NCBI GenBank assembly: GCA_964624795.1
Contig: CAZUZS010000013.1
Coordinates: 1-64,000 of the forward strand
Length of the DNA stretch: 64,000 nt
DNA from: CAZUZS01 sp964624795
GTDB lineage: Bacteria; Calditrichota; Calditrichia; RBG-13-44-9
Direction: 5' to 3'
Made by a program: the position numbers and the translations under genes. Every line of letters begins with the position of its first letter. Positions within the stretch are counted from its first letter, which is position 1. The notes below the pieces were generated by a model, which made no database searches, had not been told where the DNA came from, and worked only from the letters and a program-made list of their open reading frames with translations. This document shows positions 17,701 to 27,778 of this stretch, piece by piece.

Positions 17701-20046
17701 ATGACACGCAAAATAGAAAAAGTTGCGGTACTGGGCGCCGGCATAATGGGCAGCCAGATTGCCGCTCAACTGGCAAATGTGGGAATCCCGTCACTCATGT
17801 TCGATATTTCGCAGGAGTTGGCGGTGAAGGGCCTGGAAGCAGCAAGAAAGGTCAAGCCGGCAGCTTTTTACAGCCCCCGCTACGCGGAATTAATCACGCC
17901 ATGTAATTACGATCAGCACCTGGATCGAATCAGGGAAGCGGACTGGGTTATTGAAGTCGTCGCCGAACGGCTGGATATAAAGGAAAAAGTATTCAAGAAC
18001 ATTCTGCCGCATTTGAAAAAAGAAGCTGTGGTCAGCTCCAATACTTCCGGGCTTTCCATAGCGGATATGATGGAAGGAATGCCGGACGACCTGCGGCGGC
18101 GCTTCCTGGTGACCCACTTCTTCAATCCGCCCCGCTACATGCACCTGCTGGAAATTGTACCCGGCCCGGACACCAGCGAAGATGCGGTGCGCACCATGGT
18201 TTCAATCGGCGAAGACCTGATGGGCAAAGGCATCGTTTACGCCAAAGATACGCCAAATTTTGTGGCGAACCGCATCGGCGTTTACAGCATGATGCTGGCG
18301 CTGAAACTTACCCGCGAAATGCACCTGGCTGTGGAAGAGGTAGATAAACTCACCGGCCCTATCATCGGGCATCCGAAGAGCGCAACATTTCGGACTGCCG
18401 ACCTGGTGGGGTTGGACACGCTGGCGCATGTGGCGCAGACTGCCTTCGAAAAATGCACTGAAGACGAAGCGCGGGAAATGTTCAAGATTCCGCCGGTGCT
18501 GCAAAAACTGGTTGAGAACAAGTGGCTGGGTGCCAAAACCGGAAAAGGATTTTATCACAAAGCCGGCAGGGATATTCTTTCGTTGGATATGGAAAAATTC
18601 GATTTTGTCCCGCAGAAAAGAGTCCGCATGGACGGTCTGCGGGTGGCAAAAAAACAGCAGACCACTGCTGGGAAAATCCGCACGCTTGCTTTCAGCGACG
18701 ATCCCGCCGGCAGGTTCACCTGGGAGCTGCTGTCCAACACCCTGATTTATTCCGCCAATCGTATTCCCGAAATCGCCGATGATATTGTGAACATCGACAA
18801 TGCCATGAAATGGGGATTCGGCTGGCAATTGGGTCCCTTCGAAACCTGGGAGGCGCTGGGCTTGCAGCAATCATTGGAAAGAATGAACGCCGAACGAAAA
18901 CCGGTTCCCGGCTGGGTAAAGGATATGGCGGCATCCGGCAAAAAATCCTTTTACGACAAACATGAGGTCCAGCGGACTTATTTCGATATGAACACCCGGA
19001 AATATCAGCAGGTGGTCGAGAATCCAAAAGTCATTCATCTGGACATTCTGAGAAATACCGACAGGGAGATCAGGAAAAACTGGAATGCCAGTCTTATCAA
19101 CCTGGGTGACGAAGTTGCGTTGGTGGAGTTTCACAGTATCGTTCAGCCAAATTATAATCCGCTGGACGGGGCGATCCTGGATATGATCTGGGAAGGGATC
19201 GACACCGTGAAGGAATCGGGATTCAAAGCGCTGGTAATCGGCCACCAGGGACAGCAATTCACAGTCGGCGCGAACCTGGCACTGCTGGTAAAATATACCG
19301 AAGAGAAAAATTACGAGATGCTGGAAAAACTCAGCAAGCAATTCCAGGACACCGCGCAGAAAGTCCGCTTTGCACCCTTCCCGGTGGTAGCGGCACCTTT
19401 CAACATGTGCCTGGGCGGAGGCTACGAGATCATCGGCGCCTGCGACCGGCGGGTGGCCTCGGCAGAACTGTACTGCGGACTGGTCGAATTAGGGGTCGGT
19501 ATCATTCCAGGCGGCGGCGGCAATCTGCGCTTGCTGCAGAACAACATCAAAGCGATGGCCAAGGGACGGCCGGGACCATTCCCACCGGTGCAGAAGGCAT
19601 TCGAAACTATCGGTTTTGCCAGGGTTTCCACCTCTGCTAAAGAAGCGCAATTCCTCGGCTACCTCACCAGGGACGACCGGATTGTCGTCAATCCGGATCA
19701 CCTGATTTATGAAGCAAAACAGGAAGCGATGAAATTAATCCCGGGCTACCAGCCACCGGAGATGGATAAAGGAATTATTCTTCCCGGGGAAGGCGGTCGT
19801 ATCGCCATTGAATCGACGCTCGATAATTATGCCAAAGCCGGCACAATTTCGGAACACGATGCCCTGTTGGCGAGAAAACTGGCTTATGTATTGACCGGCG
19901 GCGACAAAGCATCGCCCAACCACCCGGTGGATGAACAGTATCTGTTGGACATCGAGCGGGAAGCCTTCGTGAGCCTGTGCGCCGAACCCAAAAGCCTGGC
20001 GCGGATGCAGCACATGTTGAAGACGGGAAAACCGTTGCGCAATTAA
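17701..20046 (+). CDS. fadN: 3-hydroxyacyl-CoA dehydrogenase / enoyl-CoA hydratase fusion
   Basis: 781 aa from ATG 17701, preceded by AGGAGGG. The reading frame stays open 200 bp upstream inside fadA, but that part is a shadow. The N-terminal NAD-binding domain (VAVLGAGIMGSQIAAQLA) and 3HCDH segments (THFFNPPRYMHLLEIVPG) are followed by an enoyl-CoA hydratase domain at about 460-680 (GGGYEIIGACDR, ELGVGIIPGGGGNLRLL). This order, dehydrogenase first, is that of Bacillus FadN/YusL, the reverse of E. coli FadB. It carries out the two middle steps of beta-oxidation. Confidence 0.94.
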   Translation: MTRKIEKVAVLGAGIMGSQIAAQLANVGIPSLMFDISQELAVKGLEAARKVKPAAFYSPRYAELITPCNYDQHLDRIREADWVIEVVAERLDIKEKVFKNILPHLKKEAVVSSNTSGLSIADMMEGMPDDLRRRFLVTHFFNPPRYMHLLEIVPGPDTSEDAVRTMVSIGEDLMGKGIVYAKDTPNFVANRIGVYSMMLALKLTREMHLAVEEVDKLTGPIIGHPKSATFRTADLVGLDTLAHVAQTAFEKCTEDEAREMFKIPPVLQKLVENKWLGAKTGKGFYHKAGRDILSLDMEKFDFVPQKRVRMDGLRVAKKQQTTAGKIRTLAFSDDPAGRFTWELLSNTLIYSANRIPEIADDIVNIDNAMKWGFGWQLGPFETWEALGLQQSLERMNAERKPVPGWVKDMAASGKKSFYDKHEVQRTYFDMNTRKYQQVVENPKVIHLDILRNTDREIRKNWNASLINLGDEVALVEFHSIVQPNYNPLDGAILDMIWEGIDTVKESGFKALVIGHQGQQFTVGANLALLVKYTEEKNYEMLEKLSKQFQDTAQKVRFAPFPVVAAPFNMCLGGGYEIIGACDRRVASAELYCGLVELGVGIIPGGGGNLRLLQNNIKAMAKGRPGPFPPVQKAFETIGFARVSTSAKEAQFLGYLTRDDRIVVNPDHLIYEAKQEAMKLIPGYQPPEMDKGIILPGEGGRIAIESTLDNYAKAGTISEHDALLARKLAYVLTGGDKASPNHPVDEQYLLDIEREAFVSLCAEPKSLARMQHMLKTGKPLRN

Positions 20047-20078
20047 ATGCTGCACTAAAAAATTGAACATCTGTTCGG

Positions 20079-20103
20079 CGGGGATGCCAATGAAGCGTCC
20101 CCG
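20079..20103 (+). terminator. Possible terminator hairpin after fadN
   Basis: CGGGGATGC pairs with GCGTCCCCG (9 bp with one G-T) 32 bp after the fadN stop. The following sequence is not T-rich enough for a textbook terminator. Confidence 0.35.
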
Positions 20104-20220
20104 TCGAAACAGCTATCAAAATTTGTTTTCACCCGGTAAAATCTTCTCCGAGGCGGTTGTATTTCCTGATTAAAAAATTACTTTTGTGAACTCTCCAGCC
20201 TGACATTAAATTGAACGATA

Positions 20221-20766
20221 ATGTTGTCGCTTGTTCAAAAGTTTTGGATCTACACCTCCTTTGTTATTCTTTCCGGCGTCTTCCTGTGCCACGTGAGTTA
20301 CCACCAGCGGATTCGCCCCGGCGATGTTCAAGACCTGGGACTGATCATTCCCCTGCAAGGTTATCAATCTATAGATATCGTCTCGCCATTCGGCGATCCC
20401 CGGCAGCATGGCCGACGTCTGCATAACGGTATCGACATCGCGGCGCCCGGCGGTACCCCGGTCGTCGCTCCGCAGGATGGGATCATCGTGCACAAAGCGC
20501 ATGGCAGGAATGCCGGAAATTACCTTTGGTTGTTAGATTACCGCGGCGAGTACCTCTACGAATTCTTGCATTTGCGTGGTTTCGCCGATGGAATACAAAA
20601 GAACAAGGAAGTGCGGCAGGGAGAAGTCATCGGTTATGTTGGGAACACAGGCAATGCCCGTAACGGCTCGCCTCACCTTCATTTTTCCATTGCAAAGCTT
20701 TATGTGAAAGGAAAAGTAGACCAACACAAGCGGTATCTGGATCCGGAACTGTTTCTGCCGAAATAG
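20221..20766 (+). CDS. M23 (LytM-type) metallopeptidase
   Basis: 181 aa. N-terminal hydrophobic segment (FWIYTSFVILSGVFLCHVS) acts as a signal anchor, so the peptidase faces the periplasm. Zinc ligands visible: HNGID (H and D of HxxxD) and HLHF (HxH). The usual YxHL is changed to EFLHLRG. It probably cuts peptidoglycan cross-links, or is a degenerate activator of amidases; the zinc ligands favour activity. No clear ribosome site. It lies between the fad genes and the convergent oxidase gene, with no evident link to either. Confidence 0.85.
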   Translation: MLSLVQKFWIYTSFVILSGVFLCHVSYHQRIRPGDVQDLGLIIPLQGYQSIDIVSPFGDPRQHGRRLHNGIDIAAPGGTPVVAPQDGIIVHKAHGRNAGNYLWLLDYRGEYLYEFLHLRGFADGIQKNKEVRQGEVIGYVGNTGNARNGSPHLHFSIAKLYVKGKVDQHKRYLDPELFLPK

Positions 20767-20776
20767 AGATTTGAGC

Positions 20777-22339
20777 TTAGCCTTTGTCGGGTATCTTGCT
20801 CATCGCCCGCTCGCTCAGGGCGGTGATGGTGAGCGAAGGATTGACGCCCGGATTGGCGGAGATCATGGAGCCATCGCAGATATACATGCTCTGGTAACCA
20901 AATACCCGGTTGTCCCGGTCGATGACGCCTTCCTGCGCATTTTCCCCCATTACGCAGCCGCCTAAAATATGGGCGGTGGTAGGACGTCCGCCAAGAGTTT
21001 CGGTGAGCAGCACCATTGGCTTGCCGTTTACAATTTTTGCGTACCGCTCTGCCAGGGACTTTGCCTCCGGCATAAAGGCGGATGGCGCGGCGCCTTGTTC
21101 CATCCTGCTTTTCATCCCGAATATGCCTCGGGTGAAACGAAGCGTGCTGTCCAGCGTGCGCATGAAAAGGAGGATCTGTGTCCGTTTTGCCCAGTCCCGC
21201 ACGAAATAGACATGCAGATTTTGCAGCGGGTGTTTCACCAGATCGGCCAGGATTCCGGCAATTCTTACCAGCACGTTTCGGCCATGCGCCATCGGCGACA
21301 TCAGCAGCCGCCAGAAACCGGAGCCGGATGGGTAACGCACCGGTTCCAGGTGGCTGTGGGGATCGGTGTGCAGTATGGAGCCGATTGCCACGCCGTCGGA
21401 GAATACGGTATTTTTATCGAACGTCGTGATTCCGATCAGGCTTTCGGAGTTGGTTCGGACGCCGTGGCCTACCTGCGGAGACAGGTCGGACAAGGAATCG
21501 TTTTTCAGCTTCAGCAAGAGCGGAACTGTCCCTAAAACGCCGCCGGCGAAGACAATTCCTTTGCAGGTGTAGCTTCCTTTCTTCTTAAATAAACGGGTGG
21601 CAGATTTCCATTTAACCTGGTAACCGGCGGCGGCGTCCGCATTGTCCAGCGGTTGTACATCAAATACTTCCGATTCCGCCTGGATTTTCACCCCGTTTTG
21701 CTGTGCCAGGTAAAGATAATTCTTGTCAAGCGTATTTTTGGCGTTTTCGGTACAGCCAATCATGCAGCCCCCGCGAAATGTGCATCCGGCACGTTGCGGT
21801 CCTCTTCCCTTAAAATACGGATCCTCCACGATCACTTCCGGCTCGCCGAAAAAAACCGCCACATTGGTTGGCTCGAAATCATCTTCCTTCCCCATCTCCT
21901 TTGCAAGCCGCTGTAAGGCAAGGTCTCCGGTTTCCAGTCGGGGATTTTTCACCGCGCCCAGCATTTTCAACGCTGTCTGATAGTGCTCCTGCAGCTCCTG
22001 CCGCCAATCTGCCAGGTGTGCCCAGGTGGGGGCAGTAAAAAACTCCGGTTTTGGCACCGGAAGCGTATTGGCGTAAACCAGCGAGCCGCCGCCCACGCCA
22101 ACCCCGGACAGTATGGTTACATGGCGAAAGAAGGAGAGCTTGAAGAAACCATGAAATCGCAGCGCGGGAAGCCAGAACCAGCGTTTGAGATTCCAGTTGG
22201 TTTTCGGAAAATCAGCAGCCCCGAACCATTTCCCTTTTTCCAGCACCAGCACCTTGTAGCCCTTCTCGGATAGCCGCAACGCCGATACCGATCCTCCGAA
22301 ACCGGAGCCAATGACAATATAGTCGTAATCGTATTCCAT
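20777..22339 (-). CDS. GMC-family oxidoreductase (cholesterol-oxidase-like)
   Basis: 520 aa from ATG 22337-22339, which has an AGGGG site; a longer in-frame start lacks one. FAD-binding DYIVIGSGFGGSVSALRL at the N terminus, the substrate-domain segment GCMIGCTENAKNTLDKNYL, and a C-terminal ICDGSMISANPGVNPSLTI. These are hallmarks of cholesterol oxidase-like and long-chain alcohol GMC enzymes, which oxidise an alcohol to a ketone or aldehyde. The gene follows the aldehyde dehydrogenase gene on the same strand (117 bp). Together with the fad genes this suggests oxidation of long-chain alcohols or sterol-like lipids; the substrate is inference. Confidence 0.85.
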   Translation of the reverse strand: MEYDYDYIVIGSGFGGSVSALRLSEKGYKVLVLEKGKWFGAADFPKTNWNLKRWFWLPALRFHGFFKLSFFRHVTILSGVGVGGGSLVYANTLPVPKPEFFTAPTWAHLADWRQELQEHYQTALKMLGAVKNPRLETGDLALQRLAKEMGKEDDFEPTNVAVFFGEPEVIVEDPYFKGRGPQRAGCTFRGGCMIGCTENAKNTLDKNYLYLAQQNGVKIQAESEVFDVQPLDNADAAAGYQVKWKSATRLFKKKGSYTCKGIVFAGGVLGTVPLLLKLKNDSLSDLSPQVGHGVRTNSESLIGITTFDKNTVFSDGVAIGSILHTDPHSHLEPVRYPSGSGFWRLLMSPMAHGRNVLVRIAGILADLVKHPLQNLHVYFVRDWAKRTQILLFMRTLDSTLRFTRGIFGMKSRMEQGAAPSAFMPEAKSLAERYAKIVNGKPMVLLTETLGGRPTTAHILGGCVMGENAQEGVIDRDNRVFGYQSMYICDGSMISANPGVNPSLTITALSERAMSKIPDKG

Positions 22340-22456
22340 ATTTCCCCTTTGCGATTCGAATTGGCAGACAACCAAATGACCGCCCACCTCTGGATTGCTT
22401 CTTGCTTAGATTATCCGATAAAGCCGCATCAAAGTGATCGGAACAGCATTTAATTA

Positions 22457-23908
22457 TCAAAAATATTTCATTGCCAAATTTATCAGCTTCCTCACGCGTG
22501 GAGTGTACGGCGGATAGAAAATTTTCATGGGGTTGAAGCGGTTGCTCTGCAGAATAGCCCGCTCGTAGGAAAAAGCCCGGAATCCATAGAAACCGTGCGC
22601 ATTTCCGAAGCCGCTGTGGTTTATGCCGCCAAACGGCAGGTGGGAATGCGCGTACTGCAGCACAACATCGTTGATACAGCTTCCCCCGCTAGCCGTTTCG
22701 GAAAGCAGCCTGCGGATATTCCTGCTCTTTTTGCTGAAAATATAAATCGCCAGCGGTTTTTTCCGGGAGTTGATCATCCCGATCGCATCGTCCAGCGACT
22801 TGAACGGGACTACCGGCAGAACCGGACCGAATATTTCCTCCTGCATTAGCAGTGCTTCGTCTTTCACGTGCGTCACCACGGTTGGCGCAAAATATTTTTC
22901 CTTACCGGCGGTTTCCCCGCCAATTTCCACCCGGCACCCGCGGTTCACCGATTCGTCGAAAATCTTTTGCAGCCTTTGAAAATGCCGCGGGCTGATGATT
23001 CGTGCAAAATCGTTTGCCGCCCTGCGATCTCCCTCGGTTTCTCCGTAGGCCCGTTTAATCTCGCTTTTGACCGCTTCCACAAAGTCCTCCGCTTTACTCT
23101 CGTGGACCAGCGCGTAATCGGGCGCAACGCAAGTCTGGCCGGAATTGATATATTTACCCCAGGCTATTTTATGTGCCGCTTCGCGAATATCGGCGGATTC
23201 ATCTACCACGGCGGGTGATTTGCCCCCCAGCTCCAGCGTTACACTGGCTAAATTTTCGGCAGCCGCTCTCATTACAATCTTCCCCACCTCGGTATTACCG
23301 GTAAAGAAAATGTGATCGAACGGTTTTTTGAGCAGCAGGGAAGCAACTTCCTTTGCTCCCTCAAAAACGGCGACTTCATTTTCCGGGAAAAGCTCTTCCA
23401 TCATCCGGGAAACCAGGCGGGAGGTGTTGGGAGAATATTCAGAAGGCTTGATGAAAACGCTATTTCCTGCAGCAATTGCAGAAATCACCGGCTCTACGCT
23501 AAGAAGAAATGGAAAATTCCATGGGGAGATTATAAGCACCACGCCCCTCGGACGGTATTCTATCCATGGACGAGCGGTGATCAGTTGCAGGCTGCGGGGG
23601 ACAAAATGCGGTCTCATCCATTTCTTCAAGTGTCGAACAGTATGCTTCAACCCGATCAGCGTTACATAGATTTCCTGTAAATCGGTTTCGGCGGCCGGTT
23701 TGCGGAAATCGGCATACAACGCTTCGCGAATCAGATCCTTATTGGAATAGATCCAATTCATTATTTTTCGCAATTTTGCAATCCGCTCGCGCGCGGTCGT
23801 TTTTGCCAAAATCCAGCGGTTTTTTTGCTGCAGGTCGAAAGTGCGGTCGATTCGCTGACTCGTTTCATCCAAATCACTTTGCGCTACAGATTCCGGACCT
23901 GTTTCCAT
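22457..23908 (-). CDS. Class-3 aldehyde dehydrogenase (fatty-aldehyde type)
   Basis: 483 aa. Cofactor segment VVLIISPWNFPFLLSVEP, the GNTEVGKIVM turn, the active-site glutamate in VTLELGGKSPAVVDE and nucleophile Cys in NSGQTCVAPDYAL. The C-terminal hydrophobic tail (RKLINLAMKYF) and the SHLPFGGINHSGFG motif are typical of the ALDH3 family. It oxidises long-chain aldehydes to fatty acids with NAD(P). ATG start with a GGAACCGGAG ribosome site. It pairs with the GMC oxidase downstream and would feed beta-oxidation after acyl-CoA activation; no acyl-CoA synthetase gene is in the window. Confidence 0.92.
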   Translation of the reverse strand: METGPESVAQSDLDETSQRIDRTFDLQQKNRWILAKTTARERIAKLRKIMNWIYSNKDLIREALYADFRKPAAETDLQEIYVTLIGLKHTVRHLKKWMRPHFVPRSLQLITARPWIEYRPRGVVLIISPWNFPFLLSVEPVISAIAAGNSVFIKPSEYSPNTSRLVSRMMEELFPENEVAVFEGAKEVASLLLKKPFDHIFFTGNTEVGKIVMRAAAENLASVTLELGGKSPAVVDESADIREAAHKIAWGKYINSGQTCVAPDYALVHESKAEDFVEAVKSEIKRAYGETEGDRRAANDFARIISPRHFQRLQKIFDESVNRGCRVEIGGETAGKEKYFAPTVVTHVKDEALLMQEEIFGPVLPVVPFKSLDDAIGMINSRKKPLAIYIFSKKSRNIRRLLSETASGGSCINDVVLQYAHSHLPFGGINHSGFGNAHGFYGFRAFSYERAILQSNRFNPMKIFYPPYTPRVRKLINLAMKYF

Positions 23909-24188
23909 CTCCGGTTCCTTTCGTGTTCCGTTCTCAAATTTCGCTTCATTTATTAAGTGGAAAATACCATCACATATTTCTATGTAATGCCAGCCTTATG
24001 CCACTTTCAGCAAACGAAAATTACATTGGCCGCCAACAACGCGACCAAATAATACAAGAAAATGCCATGCAAAAAGAAAACGAACAACCGGGAAATTCGG
24101 GAACTTTAGGGATACACCCATCCCCGGTCAGGTAAATCGTGAGCAACCAAAAATTTGTTTGTACAAAGCGAGAAACAACCGCGGAATT

Positions 24189-25763
24189 TTAATCGATCCG
24201 GTTCGGATTATTCCAGTAAAACTGCGTTATTCCGCTGCGGTTGGCAACCCAGATATAATCGCCATCCAGCAAGAGGCGGTGACATTCGTTATCAAGCAGA
24301 CCGTCATCTTTTGTGAAGATTATCCAGTACTTCCCCTGCCGGTCATATTTGAGCAGTCCCTCCGGTGTGCTGACCCAGACACTTTTCCAGTTTACGGCTA
24401 TGTCATAAAACGGGCCCTGCAACTCCTGCCCGATCTGTGGAAATGATTCCCATTTTTTTGTTTTCCCATTCAGCCAAAAGACGCCGCCCGGTGAAGTTGC
24501 CCAGACTTCGTCGTCATAGCCGGTTATCGCGCTGGTTGGCACCTGCTGAATGACGGACGGTGCATCCACCGGCTCCCAATTGGCAGCTTGTGGCTTGTAG
24601 CGAAACATGCCGCGATTGGATGCCACCCAAATGGTATCTTTCTGATTAGCGACCTGGTAAATTGTGGCCAGTTTGATGTTATCGTCCTTGATGCGTGTGA
24701 TGTGCCCGGTAGTCAGGTGAAGCGAATTGAGGCCGTTATTGGTCGCCACCCACAAAGTTTTCCCGTGCACCAGCAGATCGGTGACCTCCTGGCTGTAGAG
24801 CCCGTCCTTCACACCAAAATTTTTCCAGCGTTCTTTGCGGGAATCATACAACGACAGGCCGTAGTCGGTGGCAAACCATACCGAATCGCCTGTCACGGCA
24901 ATATCCACAACATTGTCGCTGGGAAGGTTTGCGATATATCGCGCCTGGTAATAATACCATCCACCGTCCTGGTTGCGCCAATTCACAATCCCGGTATGGC
25001 CATCATCCGGCCTCCCCTGCCCTGCAATCCAGAGATCGTCTGCCTGGTAAGTTAAAACCCAGGGGTCAAAATTGAGCAGGCCGTATGGAAAGACATCCAT
25101 GCGCTGGGTGTAATAACTCCCGATGCCAACACCCAAATCTTCTATCGGAAACCACACTCTCCCCCAGTGATCGTGTAGAAAACCGGTTATCTGGAATTCC
25201 TGAAAATTTTCGTCCATTATTTTCCAGTCACCGGTAACCGTGTATCCACCGTTGGCAAAATAAATCGGCAACTGACTGAGAAATTGCGCCGGATACAAGA
25301 TATCCTGACCAGCCCCGTTTCCGGAATCCGGCGGCACCGGCTTTGGAAATTTGTAATCCCAGAAATGCGCTTCGGACTTGCGAATCCACTCCTCCTGGGC
25401 GGGGTTAAACACACACGTATCTTCTGATGTTATCGCCCACAGGAAACCGGTGCCGTCATCATAAACGACATCAGTTATTTGGTTGCTTGCCAGGCCGTTG
25501 CTGGTAGTGTAAGGGTAATCCCAAAAGTTTTGAAATGCCTGGTAACGCAGGATCCCGCCGTTCCGGGTGCCGAAATAAATATAATTGGCGCCGACCGCAA
25601 TAGAAGTAATATCATTACTCTGCATATAGCTAATCCAATCGTCCAGCGCATACTGCATCCGCCGCTGCTGTTCGGTAGAATATTCATTGTGGCGCACATA
25701 CTGCGCGAAGAGCGGGTGCAAGGTCAGGCAAAAAACAAATATTATAAGCCAAAGGTATTTCAT
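24189..25763 (-). CDS. Secreted beta-propeller protein (two-component-regulator-propeller type)
   Basis: 524 aa. Signal peptide (LWLIIFVFCLTLHPLFAQ), then repeated strands of the form IxVxGDxVWFATxYGLSLYD and LLVHGKTLWVATNNGLNSLH, about 40 residues each. These are the sensor propellers found in hybrid two-component systems, but there is no kinase and no sorting domain here. It ends in the propeller (ANRSGITQFYWNN). Probably a periplasmic or surface protein of unknown ligand. Related in style to the longer gene at 60403. Confidence 0.7.
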   Translation of the reverse strand: MKYLWLIIFVFCLTLHPLFAQYVRHNEYSTEQQRRMQYALDDWISYMQSNDITSIAVGANYIYFGTRNGGILRYQAFQNFWDYPYTTSNGLASNQITDVVYDDGTGFLWAITSEDTCVFNPAQEEWIRKSEAHFWDYKFPKPVPPDSGNGAGQDILYPAQFLSQLPIYFANGGYTVTGDWKIMDENFQEFQITGFLHDHWGRVWFPIEDLGVGIGSYYTQRMDVFPYGLLNFDPWVLTYQADDLWIAGQGRPDDGHTGIVNWRNQDGGWYYYQARYIANLPSDNVVDIAVTGDSVWFATDYGLSLYDSRKERWKNFGVKDGLYSQEVTDLLVHGKTLWVATNNGLNSLHLTTGHITRIKDDNIKLATIYQVANQKDTIWVASNRGMFRYKPQAANWEPVDAPSVIQQVPTSAITGYDDEVWATSPGGVFWLNGKTKKWESFPQIGQELQGPFYDIAVNWKSVWVSTPEGLLKYDRQGKYWIIFTKDDGLLDNECHRLLLDGDYIWVANRSGITQFYWNNPNRID

Positions 25764-25921
25764 TTTATCTTATCTCTATTTCGTTGACCAGTTTGTTTTC
25801 CATATTTCCATTTTCAAAAGGCTAAGCGCAGCTCAAACATATCTTTAAAAATGACATCAGGAAAGCGGCGGCATAGGCGGTTTCACCAAATCTGGCCGGG
25901 CTGCCTGTACCGCTGTCCGGA

Positions 25922-26335
25922 TCATTCTCCCATCACCTTGATGATCACCCTTTTTCTGCGCTGCCCGTCGAATTCCGCATAGTAGATTTGCTGCCACGGG
26001 CCAAAATCTAACCGGCCATTGGTCACCGGAACGATGACTTCGTGGTGCATCAACAAGTTTTTCAGATGGGCATCCCCATTCGTTTCGCCCGTGCGATGAT
26101 GACGATAGTCGGGCTTGAACGGCGCCATTTTCTCCAGCCACTCATCAATATCCTGTATCAGGCCGGATTCGGCGTCATTTACATACACCGATGCGGTGAT
26201 ATGCATTGCGCTTACCAGAACCATTCCTTCCCTTATCCCGCTCTTTTGCACTACCTCTTCTACCTTATCGGTGATATTGATATATTCTCGCTTGCTGCTG
26301 GTGTTGAACCAAAGATATTCGGTGGCAAATTTCAT
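25922..26335 (-). CDS. YjbQ-family protein (secondary thiamine-phosphate synthase type, UPF0047)
   Basis: 137 aa, full length for the family. Characteristic segments: VLVSAMHITASVYVNDAESGL, DYRHHRTGETNGDAHLKNLL and FGPWQQIYYAEFDGQRRKRV. Some members complement thiamine-phosphate synthase mutants, but the true role is uncertain. The ATG overlaps the hflX stop by 4 bp (ATGA), so the two are translationally coupled. Confidence 0.88.
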   Translation of the reverse strand: MKFATEYLWFNTSSKREYINITDKVEEVVQKSGIREGMVLVSAMHITASVYVNDAESGLIQDIDEWLEKMAPFKPDYRHHRTGETNGDAHLKNLLMHHEVIVPVTNGRLDFGPWQQIYYAEFDGQRRKRVIIKVMGE

Positions 26336-27642
26336 TGCTTCTTCTCCTCGCGCAATTTTCTATTTTCAATACTCGATAAGCCTTTGTATTTCAGAATAAT
26401 TTGATTGTATTGCGGCCGGTCGCACCGGAAAGCGATCCGAACGGAAGAATCCTGGAATTCCTGCTCTTCCACAACGGCCACGGAATGAATATAGTGAATA
26501 AATTTCTGGTGTTCCATTGGTACCGTTAATTCCCCGCTGATAAAATTCTTTTCAATGAAATTGAGAAGGGCCTTTTTCAAGCCCTCAAGACCAATTTGCC
26601 GCACCGCAGAGAGCACCACAGAATCGCGGTATTGCGTTTTAAGGGCCTGAATTATTCCCATTTCGGACAGCTTGTCAATTTTGTTGAATGCGATTAGAAT
26701 TGGCTTGCGGTGGACCCCCAATTCCTCAAGAACCGACATCACGGCGTGCATCTGTTCCCGGAAATACGGATGACTGACGTCGACAACGTGCAACAGCAAA
26801 TCCGCTTCTCTTACTTCATCCAGTGTGCTTTTGAATGAAGCGATCAGGTGGGCCGGCAATTTCCGGATGAAACCTACCGTATCGCTGAGCAGAACAGGTG
26901 TGCCGTCTTCCAACTCCAGGCGCCGAACCGTGGAATCCAACGTTGCAAAAAGCTGATTCTCCACCAGGAGCTCCGACCCCGTTAAAAGATTCATGATGGT
27001 GGATTTGCCAACGTTGGTGTAGCCGACAAGCGAAATACGGAAGATATTGCTGCGATTTTTGCGGCGCGTTGCCCGCTGGCGATCGATGCGCGCCAATTCA
27101 TCCCGTAATTTCTCGATTCGCTGGCGGACAAGCCGCCGGTCGGTCTCAAGCTGTGTCTCTCCCGGACCGCGGGTGCCAATCCCGCCAACCTGTCTCGAAA
27201 GGTGAGACCACTGTCGGGTCAGTCGCGGAAGGAGATGCTGCAATTGCGCCAATTCCACTTGTGTCTTGGCTTCCCTGGTACGGGCATGCCGTGCAAAGAT
27301 ATCCAGAATAAGTGTGCTGCGGTCGATGATTTTCACACCGAACATTCTTTCCAGATTGCGAATTTGCGCCGGACTGAGGTCCTCGTCAAAGACGACCAGG
27401 TCTGCATTGGTCTCATTGAGCCGCGCCTGCAACTCTTCGACTTTTCCACTGCCGATAAAGTGGGCAGGATTAATGCGTGAACGCTCCTGCATGACAACAG
27501 CTTCCACCTTCGAACCGGCGGTGCGGGTAAGCTGTTCCAGCTCTTTTAGATTTTCCTGAAATTCGCCCTTTGCCAGGTGGGGAAGCAGGACGCCCACCAG
27601 CACTGCATGTTCTTTTCCGGTTAATTCTTCAGTTGAAATCAA
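26332..27642 (-). CDS. hflX: GTPase HflX
   Basis: 436 aa. The N-terminal HflX domain (GSGKVEELQ; RIRNLERMFGVKI-like segment) and GTP-binding domain: P-loop GYTNVGKSTIMN, switch DTVGFIRKLP, NKID. The segment GIGTRGPGETQLETDRR is diagnostic. HflX binds the large ribosomal subunit and rescues stalled or heat-damaged ribosomes. The start used is TTG (27640-27642) with no strong ribosome site, so the true start is uncertain; a GTG 39 bp downstream is an alternative. Couples to yjbQ downstream. Confidence 0.94.
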   Translation of the reverse strand: MISTEELTGKEHAVLVGVLLPHLAKGEFQENLKELEQLTRTAGSKVEAVVMQERSRINPAHFIGSGKVEELQARLNETNADLVVFDEDLSPAQIRNLERMFGVKIIDRSTLILDIFARHARTREAKTQVELAQLQHLLPRLTRQWSHLSRQVGGIGTRGPGETQLETDRRLVRQRIEKLRDELARIDRQRATRRKNRSNIFRISLVGYTNVGKSTIMNLLTGSELLVENQLFATLDSTVRRLELEDGTPVLLSDTVGFIRKLPAHLIASFKSTLDEVREADLLLHVVDVSHPYFREQMHAVMSVLEELGVHRKPILIAFNKIDKLSEMGIIQALKTQYRDSVVLSAVRQIGLEGLKKALLNFIEKNFISGELTVPMEHQKFIHYIHSVAVVEEQEFQDSSVRIAFRCDRPQYNQIILKYKGLSSIENRKLREEKKQ

Positions 27643-27778
27643 TAAATATTGGCGCTTTCTTTTACCTTATTCTTAATTGAACTCTGATTCTTTTCCGGGG
27701 CGGGATTCCCGCAACTGTGCAGAGCGTTCACCGGAAAAACATCATTCAAAATTTTTTCTTTAACTGAAAATAAACGGA

